A stretch of DNA of 64,000 nucleotides, taken from assembly GCA_033239525.1 (NCBI GenBank), contig BSYO01000009.1, forward strand, positions 15,521,299 through 15,585,298, given 5' to 3'. The position numbers were made by a program, and so were the translations under genes. Of the stretch, positions 23,655 to 34,635 are shown piece by piece. Source of the DNA: Nepenthes gracilis (lineage: Eukaryota; Streptophyta; Magnoliopsida; Caryophyllales; Nepenthaceae). The notes beneath the pieces were generated by a model that saw only the letters and a list, made by a program, of their open reading frames with translations, was not told the origin of the DNA and made no database searches. Each line of letters opens with the position of its first letter. Position 1 is the stretch's first letter.

Positions 23655-24385
23655 TGTTGCATACTCGACGATATATTGTTCGGAGCTCACTTACTGAATG
23701 TACGGGACCCAGTAATCCACCATTGGCATCTCGTCTGCCGTGGGACACAACCGCTCTCAGCATTAACAATCCACCTCCGAAGATGGAACTCCTTCCTAAA
23801 ATTACTGCTACAAGGACCGGCTAGCACTCACAGCTGTTTTTGATTCTCCACGTTCACATTCTATTGTACCTATTCACTAGCACATAGTCTGTTACTGTGT
23901 TTATCACCACCTTTGTTTTGTCGTTCCAACTACTCGGTCCATTACTGTATAAAGCAAGCACCATTCGTGGGAAATAGGAGAAGAAGAATATTGTCTCTTT
24001 CTCTATTTTGCTCTCTCAGTCTCTCTCTCTGTCTCCTTATTCTCTCTGCAACTCTCTCCTCATCTCCACTGTTTCCTCTTTCACAGTTTCCCCTCTCCTT
24101 CTCTCACCCTGTCTTTTTCTGCTTTTCTCTCTGCACTTCGGTATTTCTCTTCTTTGCACCCCTCTCCCTCACCTCGGTCTCTATTTCCCCTTCTCTGCTA
24201 CCTCGGTTCTTTTCTCTCTCTGCTTCTTCCTACATTTCAGCCGTTTCACCTCTGCCATTTTTTCCTTCCTTTCCCCTAATTTTCCTCAATCTTCCTCCTC
24301 TGCTAAACTCCCCTCCTCAACCAACTCCTCTGTTTTCACCGTTGTCCGTCTCTTGCCAGTGCCGTCATCGATCGTGCACGTATCA
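23655..24385 (+). repeat. 3' LTR of the gene-carrying element
   Basis: TGTTGC to ATCA, 731 bp, colinear with 20344-21060. It has an extra TCTCTCTC stretch near 24020 and scattered substitutions. It is preceded by a purine-rich GATGGGGATGGCAA and followed by CACTG, the right target duplication. Confidence 0.9.
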
Positions 24386-26408
24386 CACTGCCTACGTAGT
24401 TGTCATTCGTAAATATAAAGACAGACTTATCATTGTACATGTAATAAGAATATTCACTATTAAGACAACATATTGATGAGTATTGAGTCTTGAAAACTAT
24501 ATGAGCAATAATAAAGTCTACTAAATTATTAGAATTTGAGTTAATCATCTTCTTAATTCACACCTGTTTCCAAGAATTAATATTTTAAATCAAATAAATC
24601 AATTTTTGATCAAAACGTTTGACCTAATCATAAATATTCTAAGTGCAATTTAACTGAGGATTGATTTGAGGTATTTGGGACAAATATGTCTGCAATTTTC
24701 ACATATATGATATGTGGGGCACAAATTTAGTAACAACACTCTTACACTTAGGAATCTTTACGGTTGAGTTAGAGCAAATCTGAATAGAACAACTTAAATG
24801 ATTTAATTTTTGAGTAATCTGAAGAGATACTGCAAAAGTAAATTTTTATTATCACGATGATTTATCTGGGTCATTAGTTTCTTATGACTTCCTTGGATGT
24901 TAAAATTATTCTTGAGGTTAGTGAAGCCTAAAATAAAGACAGATTTAGTTTCCTTTGTGATTTGATTACCGTTTTCAACAAATCCTAATCCACGTCTATT
25001 TCCACTTTCTTACTTATTCCTAATAGGTTGGCAAGTTTCTTAGTACTACTATTTAATATAGATAATTGAAATTTACTAGCTTTAAGTTTCATTTCTAAGG
25101 CTTTAACATTTTTCTTCAAACAATCATTTTCAATCCTCAAGTTTAGGACTACAACACTAGATTGTGTTACTTGATGAATCTTAATCATTTTTAAATTTTT
25201 TTATCTTTCTGGTAAAGTTTCGTTTATCTTTTTTTTTTTTAATTTTAGACTCTTCTTAAATATTTTCTCATAAGTTTCTTATGAAACTTTTTCTTGTACA
25301 TTTATATTGCTATCATTTAAGGTATTTTCATGTGTATTTTTTCACTACTAATGGAAGAAACAAAAGCCATATAGTTAACATTTTTGTTATTATTTGTTTC
25401 TTTATCCTCATTTCCTAACCTTCATCATCTGATAAAGATAGATTCATTGTTTTCCATTTAGATCTTAAGTAGTTAGGGCATTCAATTCCAATATGATCAA
25501 ATTGTTAGCATTCAAAGTATTAAACATTTTAAGACTTCTTAAAGTATGAGATTTCATTTTCCTTTTTTTTCTTATTTTACATTTCTTTTGGTGGCTAGAT
25601 ATTGCTTTGTTAAACTCAAGTCTCTTCTTATTTTTCTTAAAGAATTTTTAGAATCTTTTGACAAACATGACAATCACTTCATCATTTAAATATTCTTCTT
25701 CAGGTTTGATTTCATATTCTTTATTAATGGATTTCAAAGCAATGGATTTATTTTTTTTAATTTGAAAAAAAATGAGTTCATTGGTTTGTAAGGAGCCAAC
25801 CAATTCTTTAGTTTTAATTAGATCAAGATATTTGTTTTATTCTATTACAGAGACTTTTGAACGAAATTATTTAGGCAGGGATCTTAAAAAAAATTTTAAT
25901 TTTTTATTCAAAAATTTTATTTATGAGATTAAAATTAGGATTGACAATATCATCTAATTTAGCATAAAATTTTTTAAATATTTCATCACTTTTATTTTTT
26001 ATTTTTTCAAATTCTGAGGTTAATATTTAAAGTTCTAAATTTTTTACATATTTAGTACATTTATGAGTAATTTCTAAAATATTACAAATATTCTTTGAGT
26101 TTTCACACATAATTTTTTTTTTTTTAAATTTATTAGGGAGTTTATTAGAGAGAAGAGCATTTCCAGCCTTATTGTTCCAGTTGAATTCAACCCTTTCATC
26201 TTGTGGCCATGAGACGTAACCTTTTACAATTATAATTCCATTTTCTACGGCTGAAAGATCACTCCATCCTTTGTGAGTGCTTTGCTAAATATATTCATCA
26301 ATAGATTTAACAGATGCTCTTATGAAAACTTTTTAATAAATATAATAACTCTTATCAAAATAGATATTCGGCTTCATCTAGATAGATTAGGTCAAGAATT
26401 AGGGTATG
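24386..26408 (-). pseudogene. Copia gag and start of protease, minus strand
   Basis: This is the 5' coding half of the minus-strand copia element. Read right to left: gag with several frame breaks; a zinc-knuckle remnant near 25510-25470 reading YFEC-stop-QFDHIGIEC followed by PNYLRSKW and LSLSDDEG; a coiled segment at 25188-24985 (LRIENDCLKKNVKALEMKLK, then KKLANLLGISKK); and protease near 24470-24390 reading SEYSYYMYNDKSVFIF, where plant copia has DSGCSRHMTGD. The coding sequence then continues at 20343. The first zinc-binding Cys is Tyr, and the DSG triad reads NSE. Confidence 0.85.
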
Positions 26409-26421
26409 TCTCTAATACCAA
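26409..26421 (-). other. Primer-binding-site remnant (tRNA-Met type)
   Basis: On the minus strand this is close to TGGTATTAGAGAC, near the TGGTATCAGAGC complementary to initiator tRNA-Met used by most plant copia elements. It lies next to the LTR edge at about 26423 in the right orientation. Confidence 0.7.
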
Positions 26422-26422
26422 A

Positions 26423-27660
26423 TGAAAACTATTTAGTTGAGACTTAGAAATAACTAAAAGAAAATAAATATGTATTCTACAAAATTTTAATATTTTAACA
26501 AAATATCAACCACAAATCAAATAAATCTAAATGATACGTAAATCTAGATAATGTTAAACATACGTTGATTTACCAAAATAAATAATATAAATAAACAAAA
26601 ACATAAATTTAATAATAAAAGAAAACTCGTAACAAGATATTCTAAAAAAAACTCTCTCGAATATCAGTCGCTTATTAAAAACTCACTATAATGAGAAAAA
26701 TTAACTCATAAATCGAAATTATAAGCATGCTGTATTAGCTGATTAGCTCCAGACAAATAATTATATGGCCATCTTTAAATCTATATTTTAATAGTTGCCT
26801 AAGTACTCGTGATTTTTCTAAGTGAATTTTGTATCAAAGAATATCCTCTAAACATTTTTTGTAATGTGGATCTCACTACCATCCAACAAGACTTATTTCC
26901 CACATAAAAGAAACCAACTCAAATTCAGGAGAAAATACAAAACAAATGATACAAAAACCTCCTGGCACTTAAGAATGTGTTTAGTTCCCCAAGAATCCTT
27001 TCACTCTTTATAATAACACAACCTCTTTAGAATTACATATGCCTCTACCTGCTATGTGTAGTGAGTAGTTCAAAAATTAAACTCAACTTTCAGCCAAAGT
27101 AGTTCAAATTTTCGTAGTAGTAAAGGTAACAGTGCCATGCTTGAGCCCTAATCTCACGGTCAATTAGCAGTAGACTGTTGCATGTGAAGTAACCATTTTT
27201 GCTTAAACGTCAATTGCAAGGTCATCCAACAGAAGATTGCTTGAAAATAGATTAACTCCTCATGCCTTAACGGCCGTCTCATGGTGCGCTAGGGGACTTC
27301 ATTTTCCACATGACAGCTCAAGTTTCAAGTTCGCGGGTAGTCTTGGAAGGCGTTACTAGATTTGAGTTTCAGCTGATGGCTTAAGCACTCATCTTGCAGG
27401 GGTGCTACTTGAATTGATTACACCCAACATCTTATGCGCCCATCTCATGGATATTTATTGGAATTGAATTATACCCTACGGTTTGAACACCCATATCACT
27501 GTAGGCTAGCATTTTTAATATGGATTTCTAAAATATATGTGATATGATAGAAAACTCATACTCGACAATTGCAACTCCTTTTCTCAACATTAAATTGAAG
27601 CTAAAAATCAAGTAGTATCCGAAAATAAGTCAACTAGAAGAAATCTATCAGATCTTTATG
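26423..27660 (-). mobile_element. Right (5') LTR of the minus-strand copia element
   Basis: The left edge is set by the primer site and a TGAAAAC start. It matches 14470-15718 over most of its length, including GCTAGCATTTTTAAT and GTGATATGATAGAAAA near its right end. The right edge at about 27660 is inferred from loss of similarity. The first ~350 bases have no visible counterpart on the left, which suggests the left copy is truncated. Confidence 0.72.
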
Positions 27661-29341
27661 CGGATCCCCTAATGCACATTTGTGAATTAAATACCACATA
27701 TTCTGAGAATATATTAAAAAGGACTAATTAATAGTAAAACTTACCAAAATAATGACTCCCACCATAACTTATCGAAAAAATAAAGACTCCCACCATTTAT
27801 TTAAGAGATAGAGCCACCCTTGTCCCATGTGTATTTGCATACAAACATACCCAGCAATGGATATTATATTTTCTACGTTATTATCAGAATTAAAGTATTG
27901 TTGTAGTGGTAGGTTGCACTGTAGAATTAAATAATACAAGCTTTCATAAGTTTGTTGTTGGTATTTTTATGGAAGTGGGTAAAACAATGGAAATCTAATA
28001 TATACAGACACATATATTTATTTCTGTATTTGTGTACAATAGTAGTGTAAAATTGTATGAGATTTATAATTATCTTATAGATCATTAAATTGTTATATTA
28101 TTTTATAAATCAACCGTGTAAAATTAAATATTAACGAGACATTTAAATAAATGCTTTCATTTTCTTTTCCAAATAAGTTTGAATCAGTTTTACTTTGTTC
28201 ATCTATATGCTTTTTTCTTAATAATAGTTACAAAAATTAAGAAATGTTACTAAAAAAAAAAAACTCCTTCTGTCGTGCGCACGCGTGTGTCTGTGTGTGT
28301 GAAACCATCTTCATGTATATCCAAAAAATAGGCCTTATCCACATATAAATAATTGATAGCGTTGTTATTTATAGAATAGATATAAGATTAATTTTTTTTA
28401 ATATACTTCCTTTTATTAAAATTCAAATTCTCTAAAATATAAATTTTAAAATAAAATAAGATAAATTTATACTAAATTTTGATATTAAATATTTTAAGAA
28501 ATTATTAAACGTATCTCCCCCTAGCTCTAACAAGTAGTACGGGTTTTGTGCCATAATTTATATTACTTTATATTTTTTTAGGCTACTTTAAATTTAAATT
28601 TTATAAATAAAAATATTTAATTTAGACATTTTAAATTCTAGCATCTATTTATTATCAACAGTATCTTATTTTCTTCTTTTGCTCACACCTTTTTGCCCTC
28701 ACATTTTTTGCTTTTTTTGATAGTCGCTAGTCTCTTTGCAATTACCGTTACTTCTTATTTCAGCCCTAATTTATATCATCCTCATGCCAAAATAACATAT
28801 TTTTTAAGAAATATTTTTTTAAAAAAAATACTATTAGATAATATAATAAATAAAATTTAATTACTAAATGAAAGATTAAAATAAATATATTCAAATATTT
28901 TAAAAATCCTTTAAATAATATTATTTAATAGATATAGACGATTAATATATACGATCTTATTTAAATATTTTTTTAAAAAATCTAATATAGCTGTCCTAAT
29001 AGGTTTTATGTCTAACGGGTTCTCATCTCTACTCTTAGCTTTGCCTAATTAAAAAAAAAAAAAAAAATGCAGATGTAGTAGATAAATTTGATATATGCGA
29101 AAATAATTAATAATAACAACCTGCCAAGCTACCTAACTTCTGCGGTGTTTGAAATTCTCCCAGGCTGATTATTATAGACTTTTGTTAATTGCTTGCTTGT
29201 TGTAATCAACTAAAACATATGTCCGCTCAACAAACAGCGGCTATCTAACAAATTATTAATTTAGATGAAAATCCCACGATGACTGACCAATTCAATATGT
29301 CAAAAAATTAATCTGGCCGTACATAGTGTGATGCTAAAACA

Positions 29342-29344
<3 letters not shown>

Positions 29345-29390
<46 letters not shown>
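29345..29390. repeat. (AT)n microsatellite
   Basis: About 23 uninterrupted AT dinucleotides; a shorter run follows at 29414-29433. Confidence 0.95.
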
Positions 29391-29393
<3 letters not shown>

Positions 29394-30493
29394 AATCAGA
29401 GTTTTTTCAACTTTATATATATATATATATATACATTATTTAACTTAAGATATGATCAGTTTTTATCTGAATTTTGATATAAAATTGGCAGAAAAAATAG
29501 ATGTTAATTAAGAATAAATTGAATTTTTTGAAAAAAAAAATAATAAAAACAAAGAAAAATAAAAAATATTTGGGTATTTTTCTGATATGTTATACAGAAC
29601 AAATGCACCTAAAGTGAATAGTAAAATATCTCGGTTATAATTTAGATGTTACTAAGTTAAATTTAAATTTTTCTTTAAAAAAAATCATTATCGGTAAAAT
29701 TATAAAAATAAAATAACATGGTATAAAATTTTAGAGTCCAAAACCTAAGTAGAAGTCCCATATTATATTAAGTACAATCTAATTAATGATAACTAGAATT
29801 CCTCTGCCCCCTAAAAAAAAAAAAGAAAGAGGGAAGCAAAGAGAAACAAGAAAACCGTAACATCACAGTGAGTGGACAAGTAATGCACAGTATATTTGAT
29901 CGATCAACCTTGAAGTCAACGGAATGGATGGTCCAGATCTGTCGTAGCTAATAATGATTCACAGAGACCTGGCTCTCCATGGCCTCCTGACTAACACCTT
30001 TCCAATCAAATCTCCAGCCCAACAATCACTGTGCTAATGTCAATCGTTACCTTTTTTGTTTTTGTTTTTTTTTCCCCCAAAAAAATATACATCTACGCTT
30101 AAATGACAACATTTATTTTCACCGAATATCGAAAAAAAACCTGTATTTTTTATAATGAAATAATCTTAATAACTTTCCATTTTTTCTATTAATTTATTAT
30201 AATTTTTTATTTTAAAATAATTAATTTTAACTAAAATTTAAAAAATAGTCGTTGGACCTCCTTAGAGTTCATATTTGTTAGATTAACAGGAAATTTATAC
30301 ATGTGAAGGGTAGATATCCGAGTAATTAACTTATAAATTATTTAAAAAAAAAGAACCAGGACAGGACCCTGTGGATCCCGTGGCGAAGCCCAGCCCGATT
30401 TGAATACGGCGTCCAGAGATGGTGGCAATCCCGTGAATTTGGAGAATATGGAGGGCGTATCTGTTACTGAAACGGAGATACGATGCGACGCGT

Positions 30494-30559
30494 CACGTGG
30501 TTCGTGGAGCAACCACAACCACAACCACGTGATAAGTGCATGAGAGCTTGAAACGTGGC
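30494..30559. promoter_or_regulatory. Cluster of G-box / ABRE-like motifs
   Basis: Two palindromic CACGTG hexamers lie at 30494-30499 and 30526-30531, and ACGTGGC at 30553-30559. The first is in the context GACGCGTCACGTGG. CACGTG and ACGTGGC are bound by plant bZIP and bHLH factors and are typical of ABA- or light-responsive promoters. Three in 66 bases within an AT-rich region is unusual by chance. No gene start is recognisable within the next kilobase on either side. Confidence 0.45.
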
Positions 30560-33392
30560 AAAAAGGGCATGGCTCCCCTGCAACTAGGAATTTCTTAATC
30601 CCGTATGATTGATTTAATAGTTAAAAATTGGACCGCTCAGATTATCTGTCTACCTTGTCGCCTCTCGCCTTTGAATCTTTGTGGGTCTCTATTTTCCTGC
30701 CCTTTGATCAATCAATCATTTCACTCACGGCTCGGCCATTTTCAAAGCAAACCCCCTCCCCTTCAGTGGATCGTATTTACAAGTTCCCTTTGGGGTGGCA
30801 ACTCCCCAAATCCGTTGGTACGGGCTTCAAATTAGGTGATGTTGCAAATGGTTTAGATTTAGCTATTTTTAATATGTAAAAAATAATTATTTAATTATTT
30901 TTAATTTTTTTAAGAAAGTTAATTTTTTTAATATTAAAATAATTATAACTACTTATTCATTAGTTCATATGGTTCCCCATTTACTTGATAGGTCATGGCG
31001 ATCTTTCTCGGTTTGTTAGTATTTATCTTATTATTCTCTGTCGTTGGGTTGGCATTTTTTTATCGTACCCATCAGTTGTATACAAAAAGTATGCTATTTT
31101 TTAAATTATTATATACTTATTTAATGTGTGTGTGATACATAATTAAAAGAAGTATTCGATTTAATAAACTATTCATTTAATTTGAGTAAGCCCTATTTAT
31201 GGAATCTAATTTCTTGCCATCGTAACAAGAGCCAAAGATTTTTTGGGCCTAAAAAATTCTTCTAAGGATCCTTCACGCACTCATATTACTAAAAGCATTA
31301 TACGAGCTGAAAAGCCAAAATAATGGTGGAAGGTTTATCATCTGAAACCAATAAGCTAAACTAGATATGGGTTGAACACAAGCGAGACAGTAGGTGGCTC
31401 TAAGGTCTTCTCATTGAGGGTGTAAATAGGATTGTCAGAAAGATTAATTTTATGCTTTGATTGATACTCGTAAAGGCCAACATGAATGCATGGACCGAGA
31501 TGCGTCTTTAGCCGATATCTTTGGGGCTAGACATATATGAATGGGGGCAAGCTTTTCTATTGAAAAGCTTTGTAGCCTAAATCACAACAATAAGAGATCT
31601 TAAAATCAAGAGCTTCATAATAAAAATTCCATAGTTAAAATTATTTTACTTTTGAATTTTTTGTAGTTTAGTTTTATAATAAAATATTTATTTGATTATG
31701 ATATAAAATTTAAAAAATAGCAACCCAGATGCAATAATAGGTATTTTAAGTTTATTATAGGCAATATTACATTATATTATATAATATATTATTTTCATAA
31801 CTGAACTTTATAACTATCAGATTATATGATCAACAATATTAGAATTAATAGTAGTTGTTACACATATGTTTGTGAGGTAAAGCTACAGGGACCCGGGGGA
31901 ATAGCATTCTAAAATTCCAATGAGTTAGTGTCCAGGCCATTATGCATGTTACAGTATACCTGTAGATATATGTACGAGTATAGAAGATCAGGATGAAAGA
32001 TAAAAGGCTATTTTTTTTTTAAAAAAAAAAAAAATTGAATGGGACATTAAATGAATAAATTTATTCAAATTTGACCGTTGTATAATTTTTAAACTTTCTA
32101 CCGATTTTCAAAATTGAAAGAAAAAATTTAAGTGCATATCTTTCAAAAAGTTTCACGCCTCATAAATCGGGATTTGCACAAAACTCTGGGCTTGATTTAT
32201 ATATTTAAAATATATACTAAGAGAGCTTATCTCGACTTTTATTATTTTTTATTTTTTAAAATTATTAATTACCATAAAATTAACTTTAGACACGAAAGAG
32301 TTATATAGCATATCATTTACTATAATCCTATTAATAATATTTGATACAAATGACAATTATACTTGTGAATGATTCAAATAATAGTCAATAAAGTGTCATT
32401 AAAAGCCATAATTTTATTTATTAACAACATTCTATCCTATATATTAACTAAATTTACCGGTTTAATAAGCTTAAATTGATTAGATTAAAATTTAATCTAT
32501 TAATTTTATTAGTTTAGCTAAATCGATTAAAACTTATATTTTTTTTGATAAAGCTGTGGTGAGCGTAGTTTGAATTGTCTAACCTCTAGAATAATACATC
32601 ATTTGATAGATGCATCAACAATGAATATTAATAAACATCAAAATTTAAGAAAAAAATAATAATTTTGTGTAAATTAACAAAAACATGTTCATATATTTCA
32701 CAAAAAAATAAAAAAAGTGGAAAAAATAAAACAAATCAATTTATAAATATACTGGCCATTATTATTATTTATGGGATTAAGGTGTTTTAATTAACTCGTG
32801 CTATCATAATAGGAGAAGGAAAACTGTTAATTCAACTGGAATTCATCGAATGAGTATTTCTTAATTCAACCCATTAATTACCTTCCTTTTTTTTTTCAAA
32901 ATAATAATAATAATAATAAACAATTAAAATAAAATAAAATAAATTTCTTTTTCAGAGCACGAAATACGAAGAAGAGCTTCACACGTGAGCGAAGCCTGCA
33001 AATGTCAGCGGACTTCAAACTCCGAAAAATTACCGTGTCAGAGAGTGGTAAGTGAATATATTCACTTTCGTGCGCATGTTTGCAAAAATATCTGAACGTA
33101 CTGCTTCCTCTGCTACTACTACCACTGCAACCACCACCCTTACATTAAATCGACAGCTACCCATCGAAAATTAAGTAAATAAACAAATAAAAGATTGATC
33201 GACAGCTGCTAGATTCTCTCATGTAGTCATTTTCCTGTTTCTTTCATTGCTTTTTCTTACAGGGGAAGGGTGCAAGGGGCTAAGCATATTGTAATTTTGA
33301 TAAAGTTAAATAAATAATGATAGATCCCATAAGTGTAAATGCTAATGTTTAATTATATCTACACATCAGCATATTAATAATTAAAAAAATAT

Positions 33393-33397
33393 AGCAT
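33393..33397. repeat. Target site duplication, left copy (AGCAT)
   Basis: Five bases before the Tat-like 5' LTR, identical to 58798-58802 after the 3' LTR. Confidence 0.75.
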
Positions 33398-34307
33398 TGT
33401 TGGATATAACTCAAATACGATCAACTCAACTTGACTGGAATATTGAATTTACAAATTATCAACTTGAAAGTCGGCATTATGATAGCTAAATTGCTCAAAT
33501 TGATATAAAATTAGTTTAAAAATTAGTTTATGCAAATGCTCGGCCAACTGAATGGCCGAATGATTACATATATTAAATACTTGGAGAATTAATAACCCTA
33601 CAGAATAATAGATTTCATATTAAATACTGACAAACGGTTATACAAAATTAAGGAATAATCAGTCATACTAAATGAGGTAATAACTATCAAATAAATATCA
33701 ATTATTAATTGTTAAACAATTATCAAATCAATATAATGGTTAGAAGCCAAGTAATGTAATATTTCAAACGACAATTGTACTAATTCTGGAAGAAATAAAC
33801 TGATTAGTATCTAGGTTAATGAATAATTAGTCATACTAAATGAGGTAATAACTATCAAATAAATATCAATTATTAACTGTTAAACAATTATCAAATCAAT
33901 ATAATGGTTAGAAGCCAAGTAATGTAATATTTCAAACAACAATTGTACTAATTCTGGAAGAAATAAACTGATTAGTATCTAGGTTATATATATAAACCCC
34001 CAGTTAAGCAGGAGGGGAGAGATTTTTTCGATCAAGATTCACTTCTTTCTAGACTCATTAGATTAACAGAGTCTAGCGTTTTGAGTTTGATTAATTACAC
34101 ACTCATTCACCCCCTTTTTCCTTCTTGAATTTTTAAAATTTTTTAAAAAATATTACTAATTTGAATATTAAAAAATATATTAGATAACAAATTTCATATA
34201 CCTCTTATATCGTATTAATTGTTATGGTATGTAAAATCTGGATAAAGAGGTTTAAATGATTGACTCAACATTAAGGAAAAACCAATCCAAATTTAGGGTA
34301 TACATTA
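33398..34307 (+). repeat. 5' LTR of the Tat-like element
   Basis: Starts TGTTGGATATAACTC and ends GGTATACATTA. It aligns with 58048-58797 throughout (for example AACGGTTA, AACAATTATCAAATCAA, TATATAAACCCCCAGTTAA, TCGTATTAATTGTTATGG). It is longer because of an internal 168-bp duplication. A TATA-like TATATATAAAC is near 33986. The terminal TTA rather than CA is odd; the edge is fixed by the flanking AGCAT and the primer site. Confidence 0.85.
33653..33988 (+). repeat. 168-bp direct tandem duplication within the LTR
   Basis: The block at 33653-33820 repeats at 33821-33988 with about four differences by eye (for example AATCAG versus AATTAG, TTAATTG versus TTAACTG, ACGACA versus ACAACA). The 3' LTR has one copy. 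It lies just upstream of the TATA-like motif. Confidence 0.92.
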
Positions 34308-34328
34308 TTGACGCCATTTGTAAGAATG
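34308..34328 (+). other. Primer-binding site remnant of the Tat-like element
   Basis: TTGACGCCATTTGTAAGAATG matches the Tat/Ogre tRNA-Arg-type site TTGGCGCCGTCTGTGGGAATG apart from about five transitions, all of the kind caused by cytosine deamination. Confidence 0.8.
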
Positions 34329-34630
34329 TAATCAACCAATCGTTGCAATCTTGTTACAATTTGATTTACCAAAAAATGAAACTTACTTTTGGCTAAAGAA
34401 GAAAGCAAACACTCCAACACTGGGATAGGCCAATGAGCCATTGACTCTTGTTGACAATAGTGTCATAAAAAATATTTATTTGACAACGAATATAAACATT
34501 GAATTTTTGACGGTCCAAAGTAATAGTATGTCAAATATACCAAAAATCTTTTGAAATAAAGTTGAGGCCACGTACATAGAGCAATAGCCATCAATTCTCA
34601 AGCATCAACCTCAAAGAGAAGACTAAGTGG

Positions 34631-34635
34631 AAGGA
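34631..34635. repeat. Target site duplication of the nested Tekay-like element (AAGGA)
   Basis: Left copy; the right copy is AAGAA at 43396-43400, one transition apart. Confidence 0.65.

Larger units (their letters stand above)
20344..24385 (+). mobile_element. Non-autonomous LTR retrotransposon carrying captured host-gene fragments
   Basis: The element is 4,042 bases long. It has two similar LTRs (717 and 731 bp), both starting TGTTGCATACTC and ending GTATCA, a 5-bp target duplication (CACTA/CACTG), a candidate primer site after the 5' LTR (TTGGTGCTTTCATTGAGAC) and a purine-rich GATGGGGATGG before the 3' LTR. The interior (21061-23654) has no protease, RT, RNase H or integrase. Instead it holds a gag-like start, a starch-branching-enzyme-like fragment, a NAT-transporter-like fragment and an unnamed segment. 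It sits inside the protease of the minus-strand copia element, so it inserted later. Movement would have needed enzymes from another element. Over the last 116 bases the LTRs differ at about seven positions by eye. Confidence 0.9.
27661..33392. other. AT-rich spacer, no gene recognised
   Basis: No convincing coding region. Features: (AT)n at 29345-29390 and 29414-29433; a GT-rich patch near 28275-28302; a GC-richer island at about 30340-30840 holding G-box motifs but no supported gene; another mixed-composition patch at 32955-33170. Short frames at 30342-30879 have no family-like features. The GC-richer patches could be old promoter sequence, but nothing downstream confirms it. Confidence 0.55.

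Noticed and set aside
30342..30879. Short frames in the GC-richer island, considered as a small gene
   Set aside because: No family resemblance, no consistent start, and strands conflict. The island is better described by its motifs.
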